Origin: Psychroserpens mesophilus
GTDB taxonomy: Bacteria; Bacteroidota; Bacteroidia; Flavobacteriales; Flavobacteriaceae
DNA: 64,000 nucleotides
NCBI RefSeq assembly: GCF_000826645.1
Contig: NZ_JXJP01000021.1
Span: 18,447 to 82,446 of the forward strand
Reading direction: 5' to 3'
In this document: one piece after another, positions 59,382-64,000 of the stretch
Numbering within the stretch: the first letter of the stretch is position 1
Layout: each line of letters starts with the position of its first letter
The notes under the pieces: generated by a model
What the model was told of the DNA's origin: nothing
What the model saw: only the letters and a program-made list of their open reading frames with translations
Database searches by the model: none
Translations under genes and position numbers: made by a program

Positions 59382-61300
59382 CAGTAAGTAACGGTAGGTT
59401 TAATAAAAATATGAAGTTTAGATTTTTCTTTTCTTTTTTTTCGGCTGCTAAAAAACCATTTTATAATTGGCACTCTGGCAAAAAATGGTGTTCCAGTTCC
59501 AGAATTTTCATTCTCTAGCTCATCAAGACCTCCAAGTAGAATCATTTCATTATTACGAACGCTAATCATGGATTCAAATTTTTGAGTCGCTTTTCCAGGA
59601 GGAGCATTTTCACCAACACGAGCTAAAAAAGAGCTTCTTTCTACGGATATGGTTAACGTTACATTTTCATCTTTTGACACAAATGGTTTTATATTAATAC
59701 TCAAATTAGCTTCAGTAGATTTCCATGTTCCCGATTGCAAAATGTTATTATTAACTCCCGTATTAATTAACTGATTATTTTGCTCAAAGTAATAACTCGT
59801 TTCTCCAATTGTAGACGTCGCATCATGTCCATTTAGGGTTACAAGTTTTGGGGTTGAGGATAATTTTATTAACGAATTATTTTCAAGTGCTCTTAAATTA
59901 AGATAAAAACTTTCGGTAACCTTTCCTAGATTTATAAATCCAAGACCGTTAAAGGCATCAATAAGACTGTTGACGGAAGTAGAATTTAAAGACACATCTC
60001 CAGTTGGGAATAATGCTCCAGAAGTTGTTCTTTGTTGATTGTCTATTCCTGCCTGTATTCCAGTTTGGATCTCATAAGACTTTTGGTATTGAACAATTAT
60101 AACTTCTATTTGAATAACAGGAACAACTAGATCTATTTCTCTAATATACTCTTTAAATTCATCAATATAAGTTTTAGAACCTGAGACAACAAATCCATTT
60201 AACTCAATAAATTCCTTTACTTCTAAATTCTGAGTAAGTGTTGCTGGCAAGGTTCTAAATACAGTTTCGATAGATCTGTTTTCTAATTGAATCAATTCTG
60301 TAGTTCTTAAACCTTCTGTAACATGCTCTCCAATTAAATAAAGATCATCAACTATTTTATAGGTATACTTTTCTCCTTTAAATAAATGATTTAATAAATC
60401 GTCAAATGTAATTGCACTTGCAATTAAGGTTGTATTTACACCTTCAGGAGTATTATACATAAAAAAACTAATATTAAGTTTTTCAGCAGCATCTATAATT
60501 ATTTCGGCTGCATCACCTTCAAAAGATTGAATATCTAAGAATCCGTTATCATCTGTGGTAATTGAAAAACTTCCACCTTCATTATTAGATTTGTTAGAAT
60601 TATTTCTTCTATTAGACGAATTCAAACGGGAATTATTATCTTTTAGTACTTCATTTGGAGTGTTGTTTTTTTCTAAATAATAATTATTGTTTTCATCTTT
60701 AGTAACAATCAGATTATTTGATTTTGACATCATCTCTAAAACCTGATCGAATGGTCTATTTAATATATATGAAGATACCTTCATGTCTTTCACATCAGGA
60801 GCAAGAAATACATTTTTATTAGATACGTCTGTAATAGCTTGAGCTACCCTAGGCAAAGAGTCATTTTTGAGTTTCATTGACAAGAAATCATTTTGATTGT
60901 TATATGAAACATCAATTTGTTTTAACGGTTTAGGTTTTTCAATTTTAATCTCTTCTTTTCTCTTGTTGAAAATTAAGATGTTGTTCATTACATCAACATC
61001 CAATTGGTATTTTTCTATTAAAAAATAGAATACGTCAGTTACTTTTACATCAAAGAAGTTACTTGTTACAATTTCGTTAAGTTGAGGGTCAACACTTACA
61101 TTAATTTCATGTTCTTCAGCTAAAGTTGTTATGAAATCATATAGTGTTAGTCCGGTTAAGTCTATTCTTATATTTTCATCAAGACCTTTCTTTGTTTTGG
61201 CTAATTCTTCCATTTTATACTTAAACTCATTGAAATTCGACTGTGCCCAACCATATGATGATAGCATAACGATTAAGAGTACTAGTATTTTCTTAGCCAT
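59381..61300 (-). CDS. Secretin (GspD/PilQ-like outer-membrane channel)
   Basis: A 639-residue protein with a Sec signal (MAKKILVLLIVMLSSYGWAQ). N-terminal STN/N0-like domains follow (LYDFITTLAEEHEINVSVDPQ), with further N domains. After a Ser/Asn-rich linker near residues 220-240 comes the secretin channel domain: VPVIQIEVIIVQYQKSYEIQTG, SSTPKLVTLNGHDATSTIGE, and the final conserved EMILLGGLDELENENSGTGTPFFARVPIIKWFF with the beta-lip motif. This forms the multimeric outer-membrane pore. Signal, domains and the C-terminal signature are all present. There is a 6-base gap after the GspE gene. Confidence 0.93.
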   Translation of the reverse strand: MAKKILVLLIVMLSSYGWAQSNFNEFKYKMEELAKTKKGLDENIRIDLTGLTLYDFITTLAEEHEINVSVDPQLNEIVTSNFFDVKVTDVFYFLIEKYQLDVDVMNNILIFNKRKEEIKIEKPKPLKQIDVSYNNQNDFLSMKLKNDSLPRVAQAITDVSNKNVFLAPDVKDMKVSSYILNRPFDQVLEMMSKSNNLIVTKDENNNYYLEKNNTPNEVLKDNNSRLNSSNRRNNSNKSNNEGGSFSITTDDNGFLDIQSFEGDAAEIIIDAAEKLNISFFMYNTPEGVNTTLIASAITFDDLLNHLFKGEKYTYKIVDDLYLIGEHVTEGLRTTELIQLENRSIETVFRTLPATLTQNLEVKEFIELNGFVVSGSKTYIDEFKEYIREIDLVVPVIQIEVIIVQYQKSYEIQTGIQAGIDNQQRTTSGALFPTGDVSLNSTSVNSLIDAFNGLGFINLGKVTESFYLNLRALENNSLIKLSSTPKLVTLNGHDATSTIGETSYYFEQNNQLINTGVNNNILQSGTWKSTEANLSINIKPFVSKDENVTLTISVERSSFLARVGENAPPGKATQKFESMISVRNNEMILLGGLDELENENSGTGTPFFARVPIIKWFFSSRKKRKEKSKLHIFIKPTVTY

Positions 61301-61306
61301 AAGTCT

Positions 61307-62707
61307 TTAGTTTATTAGTATAGAATAAATTTCGTCTAAGGAAGTATTTCCCTGCATAAACAAATCTAATGCTTTATCTGAAAGTTTTTTATTTTTCATA
61401 ATATTTGATTGCTCAAGTGTTCCATTTTTGATGGCATTTGCGATATCAAAAGATAAGGGTAGAATTTCATAAATAGCTCTTCTGCCCTTATAACCAGTAT
61501 GATAACAATTGTCACAACCTACTGCAATATAATGTGTTTTTATTTCTTTATTTAGTTCAAATGTTTTCGGCAAATCATCTTGATTAAATTGTTGCTGTTG
61601 CTTACAATCGGAACATAGTGTTCTTAGTAATCTTTGAGCAACAGAAATATTAATTGTCTCTGCTAACAAGAATGGCGGCACTCCCATATCTCTTAACCTT
61701 GAAATAGTTCCAATAGCAGAGTTGGTATGTATGGTTGACAAAACTAGATGCCCAGTTAATGAAGCTCTAATAGCCATTTGAGCTGTTTGCGCATCTCTTA
61801 TTTCACCGAGCATAATAATATCAGGATCTTGTCTTAAAAAAGATCTTAATGCAGAAGTAAAAGTAAGACCTATATCTTCTTTAAGTTGTACTTGATTTAT
61901 GCCTTTTAGAGTATATTCAATGGGATCTTCAACGGTAACAATATTTCTCTTTATATCATTCAAATATTTAAGTGTTCCATATAAAGTAGTTGTCTTACCT
62001 GAACCTGTTGGACCACTTATAAGGACAATACCATTTGATTTTCTAACAGCTTCAAGATACTTAGAGAGGTCATCAGCTTCTAAGCCTAATTGATTAATAT
62101 CTAAATGAGATGCATCTCTACCTAAAATTCTCATAACTACTTTTTCGCCATGATGAGTTGGTAATATTGATACCCTCATATCAAAATCTTCATATTCTAT
62201 TCTACCATCTTGTGGAAGGCGTTTTTCTGTAATATCAAGATTAGATTTAATTTTAATTTGATTGATTAATTCGTTGTAACTGTCCTTTTTAATATGTTTG
62301 CTTTCTATAAGGTGACCATCGATTCTTAGTCTTACTCTAGCGTCTTCTTCATAAATTTCAATATGGATATCACTAGCGTTTATGTGTTTCGCATCAAATA
62401 TTAGATCTTCTAAAAAGTCATTTGAATATGAAATAGATTTTGAACGTTCTGTATTAGTTCTATAATATGTAGATAATGCTTTTTTTAAAACAGGACTTTC
62501 AATTGGAACAAGTTCAACGGTCTTATTGAGAATCAATGTAAGTTCTTCCTTTGTAGCAGCTAAAGAAGTTATTTTGCTTTCATCAATAAAAAAGCTTACA
62601 TACTCAGCATTAATTTCTTTAGGCACTATGCTAAAATGATTTGCGATATCAGAATTAATAGACTGTTGTAAATCTATGCTTAGCTCAATATGTTCTAATG
62701 AATTCAA
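61307..62707 (-). CDS. GspE/PilB-type secretion ATPase
   Basis: A 466-residue hexameric ATPase driving pseudopilus assembly. An N-terminal domain is followed by the catalytic core: Walker A LISGPTGSGKTTTLYGTL, an Asp box (EDPIEYTLKGINQVQL), Walker B DPDIIMLGEIRDAQTAQMA, and a His box (GHLVLSTIHTN). The C-terminal zinc motif CSDC...CDNCYHTGYKGR is intact. It is rather shorter than GspE because most of the N1 domain is missing. The start overlaps the stop of the prepilin peptidase by 4 bases. Together with the secretin and pseudopilin this defines the locus as T2SS/T4P-like. Confidence 0.95.
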   Translation of the reverse strand: MNSLEHIELSIDLQQSINSDIANHFSIVPKEINAEYVSFFIDESKITSLAATKEELTLILNKTVELVPIESPVLKKALSTYYRTNTERSKSISYSNDFLEDLIFDAKHINASDIHIEIYEEDARVRLRIDGHLIESKHIKKDSYNELINQIKIKSNLDITEKRLPQDGRIEYEDFDMRVSILPTHHGEKVVMRILGRDASHLDINQLGLEADDLSKYLEAVRKSNGIVLISGPTGSGKTTTLYGTLKYLNDIKRNIVTVEDPIEYTLKGINQVQLKEDIGLTFTSALRSFLRQDPDIIMLGEIRDAQTAQMAIRASLTGHLVLSTIHTNSAIGTISRLRDMGVPPFLLAETINISVAQRLLRTLCSDCKQQQQFNQDDLPKTFELNKEIKTHYIAVGCDNCYHTGYKGRRAIYEILPLSFDIANAIKNGTLEQSNIMKNKKLSDKALDLFMQGNTSLDEIYSILIN

Positions 62708-63195
62708 AAATTAAGATGCGTTAGGTTTAAATTTAATATGTGTTCAAAAAAAACTATTCCTAATAAAAATAAAGCAAGATAACCTGCTAAAGGAACAGTG
62801 ACTTGTTTTTTGAATGAATTTATTATTAAATGTAATATTAAAGAGAATCCCATTCCTAAAATAAAAAATAAAATATAATCTTTTAATATAAATAAAGGTG
62901 TAATCGCTACAAAAAACAAAACATCACCAAGTCCTATCATTGAATCTATTGGATTAATCAGTTTTCTACTTTTAAATGAAAAATAAAACACTAATCCAAA
63001 AATATTGACTAATACAAAACCTATGTTTTTTAATAAATCTAAAAAAACTAATGACTCTTCAAAAAAGTTAATTACTATACTGATTACGAATACTAAGATT
63101 GGTAACGAAAAATGAATGGAACGATGTTTATAGTCTTGCCAAATAATAATGAACAAACACAAACATAAAACCCCATAAAAAAGTTGAAGCATCAA
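62704..63195 (-). CDS. Prepilin peptidase (A24 aspartic family, short form)
   Basis: A 163-residue integral membrane protein with about five hydrophobic helices. The two catalytic aspartates are in IIWQDYKHRSI (Asp21) and GLGDVLFF (the GxGD motif near residue 90). It lacks the N-terminal methylation domain of PilD/GspO, like TadV/CpaA-type enzymes. It should cleave the leader of the pseudopilin encoded 3 bases upstream. It overlaps the GspE start by 4 bases. Confidence 0.88.
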   Translation of the reverse strand: MMLQLFYGVLCLCLFIIIWQDYKHRSIHFSLPILVFVISIVINFFEESLVFLDLLKNIGFVLVNIFGLVFYFSFKSRKLINPIDSMIGLGDVLFFVAITPLFILKDYILFFILGMGFSLILHLIINSFKKQVTVPLAGYLALFLLGIVFFEHILNLNLTHLNF

Positions 63196-63198
63196 TTT

Positions 63199-63627
63199 TT
63201 AGTCTCTCACAGTTTCTTTTAACATTCTATCTTGGTCAATCATCCATGTATTATAATTCCCGTCTCCATCAAAATCTTGAAGCGATGTTGCAGTAGCTTT
63301 AAATGTATTCATTGATGATTCTATAATTTCAATCTTGTATACAGCTTGACCTCCTTTATCAATGGTCAATGCATGTTCAAAACCTAATTCATCAAAATCT
63401 TGTGTATATCTAGAGTATCGATAAAAATGACTTCGTTCTAAACCATGAATCATGCTCAACATGTTTTGTGCTTCAATAGATTTTGCTGAAACAACAACAG
63501 ACGTTTGGTTTGGCACAACCAAATAAATTAAAATCCCGATAATACAAAGAACTCCTAAAATTTCTGTCATGGAATAAGCATGTAAATGACCTTTTTTTAT
63601 TGGTTGCTCGTTTAGTGTTGTTTTCAT
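63199..63627 (-). CDS. Type II/IV pseudopilin (GspG-like)
   Basis: A 142-residue protein starting the operon. A basic leader (about 17 residues, ending KKGHLHA) precedes a class III cleavage site A|YSMTEILGVLCIIGILIYLVVP with Ala at -1 in place of Gly and Glu at +5. A hydrophobic helix then begins. The C-terminus has an Asp-rich loop LQDFDGDGNYNTWMIDQDR that matches the calcium-binding loop of major pseudopilins. It is the only pilin-like gene here. It has the right size for GspG. The ATG is 63625-63627. Confidence 0.85.
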   Translation of the reverse strand: MKTTLNEQPIKKGHLHAYSMTEILGVLCIIGILIYLVVPNQTSVVVSAKSIEAQNMLSMIHGLERSHFYRYSRYTQDFDELGFEHALTIDKGGQAVYKIEIIESSMNTFKATATSLQDFDGDGNYNTWMIDQDRMLKETVRD

Positions 63628-63850
63628 ATTAATAGAGATTTGTTTTCATCTGTAACAAATATATCATTTTGGTTGAGAAATTAAAATCAAAATTTCAACT
63701 AGTTCAGACAAAAAGAATTACATATTTTTAAAATTAAGAAATTTTATTCTATAAAGTTATTATCTTTATGTCAAATTCATATTTAATAGATTTTTTTATG
63801 TCTATATTTTGCCTTATGAGGTGAAAATTTAAGTTTTTATAAATTGTTGA
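63628..63850. other. Intergenic region upstream of the secretion operon
   Basis: This 223-base spacer is AT-rich. It contains the possible -7 element at 63656-63663 and no ORF. It separates the secretion operon from the divergent orphan RHS fragment. Confidence 0.6.
63656..63663 (-). promoter_or_regulatory. Possible -7 element for the secretion operon
   Basis: On the minus strand this reads TATATTTG, a match to TAnnTTTG, 29 bases before the pseudopilin start. The nearest TTTG candidate (63688-63691) lies 24 bases further, longer than the usual 17-19. Confidence 0.35.
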
Positions 63851-64000
63851 AGTTCTTTATATTATTGGTGTTACTACGAATTTGATTACTATCCTTTTGG
63901 AATGCTAATGCCAAAACGCCACGACTCAGAAGGGAACTATCGTTATGGGTTCAATGGAATGGAAGCTGATGATGAAATAAAAGGTGGAGGGAATAGTTAT
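63851..64000 (+). CDS. Orphan RHS core/toxin-tip fragment (truncated by window end)
   Basis: After a stop at 63848-63850 the frame is open to the last base. It codes [20 protein letters not shown] and onward through [16 protein letters not shown], the conserved RHS core. There is no N-terminal RHS region. The first ATG in frame is at 63902, within the conserved core. From 63883 to 64000 the DNA is identical to 34965-35082 of the giant RHS gene, but reversed. Such promoterless C-terminal fragments are known in RHS and CDI systems as orphan or displaced toxin cassettes that replace the toxin tip by recombination. What toxin it carries lies beyond the window. Confidence 0.8.
63883..64000 (+). 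repeat. Inverted copy of RHS-core sequence
   Basis: Identical to the complement of 34965-35082 over 118 bases, with divergence directly to the left (AATT against CATTG context) and the right end cut by the window. The two copies are about 29 kb apart in opposite orientation. Confidence 0.95.

Overview
The window is AT-rich DNA from a member of the Bacteroidota, most likely the family Flavobacteriaceae. The evidence is the short 287-residue primary sigma factor, the absence of Shine-Dalgarno leaders, a TTTG-N18-TAAATTTG promoter before the tRNA genes, a type IX secretion (T9SS) sorting tail, folK fused to a deoxynucleoside kinase, and large Flavobacteriia-style RHS proteins.

Region 1 (1-16515) is conserved chromosome. 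It holds the end of trigger factor followed by clpP and clpX, a GH3-family enzyme, a DUF2797 protein, rpoD-rpsU, an AsmA-like protein, a queuosine-precursor transporter, the folK-dNK fusion with a GyrI-like protein, a methyltransferase, a SpoU rRNA/tRNA methyltransferase, mutS, and tRNA-Gly(GCC) plus tRNA-Leu(TAA).

Region 2 (16493-28827) is a 12.3-kb integrated element. Its ends are defined by an exact 22-bp duplication of the 3' end of tRNA-Leu, with TGTACG arm-site-like repeats just inside each end and a tyrosine integrase beside the right end. Cargo: a three-gene operon with a ComEC-type metallo-beta-lactamase and two unrecognised proteins (a candidate new defence system), a single-chain restriction-modification enzyme with type ISP-like architecture, an excisionase-like HTH protein, a possible Rep protein, and two small genes that are each frameshifted at an 8-A tract.

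Region 3 (28828-33303) is a second, probably older mobile layer. It has a serine recombinase whose C-terminus was rewritten when element 1 inserted, two micro-ORFs, a putative regulator, a ribbon-helix-helix/coiled-coil/membrane-tail protein, and another tyrosine recombinase.

Region 4 (33500-63627) is a 30-kb array of 16 genes, all on the minus strand. Its upstream half encodes type II secretion/type IV pilus-like parts in near-overlapping order: pseudopilin, prepilin peptidase, GspE ATPase, secretin, GspL/PilN-like, GspM/PilO-like, a fibronectin-III lipoprotein, GspC/PilP-like and OmpH-like. The downstream half encodes a T9SS-tailed propeller protein, a lipoprotein, two giant RHS-type proteins (1894 and 3890 residues) with Sec signals, two intervening secreted proteins, and a small gene overlapping the toxin-like C-terminus that is probably its immunity gene. 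No GspF platform gene is present. The simplest reading is a dedicated two-step export route (Sec, then secretin) for an RHS polymorphic toxin. At the right edge (63883-64000), in opposite orientation, lies a fragment identical over 118 bp to the RHS core of the 3890-residue gene: an orphan cassette that could donate alternative toxin tips.
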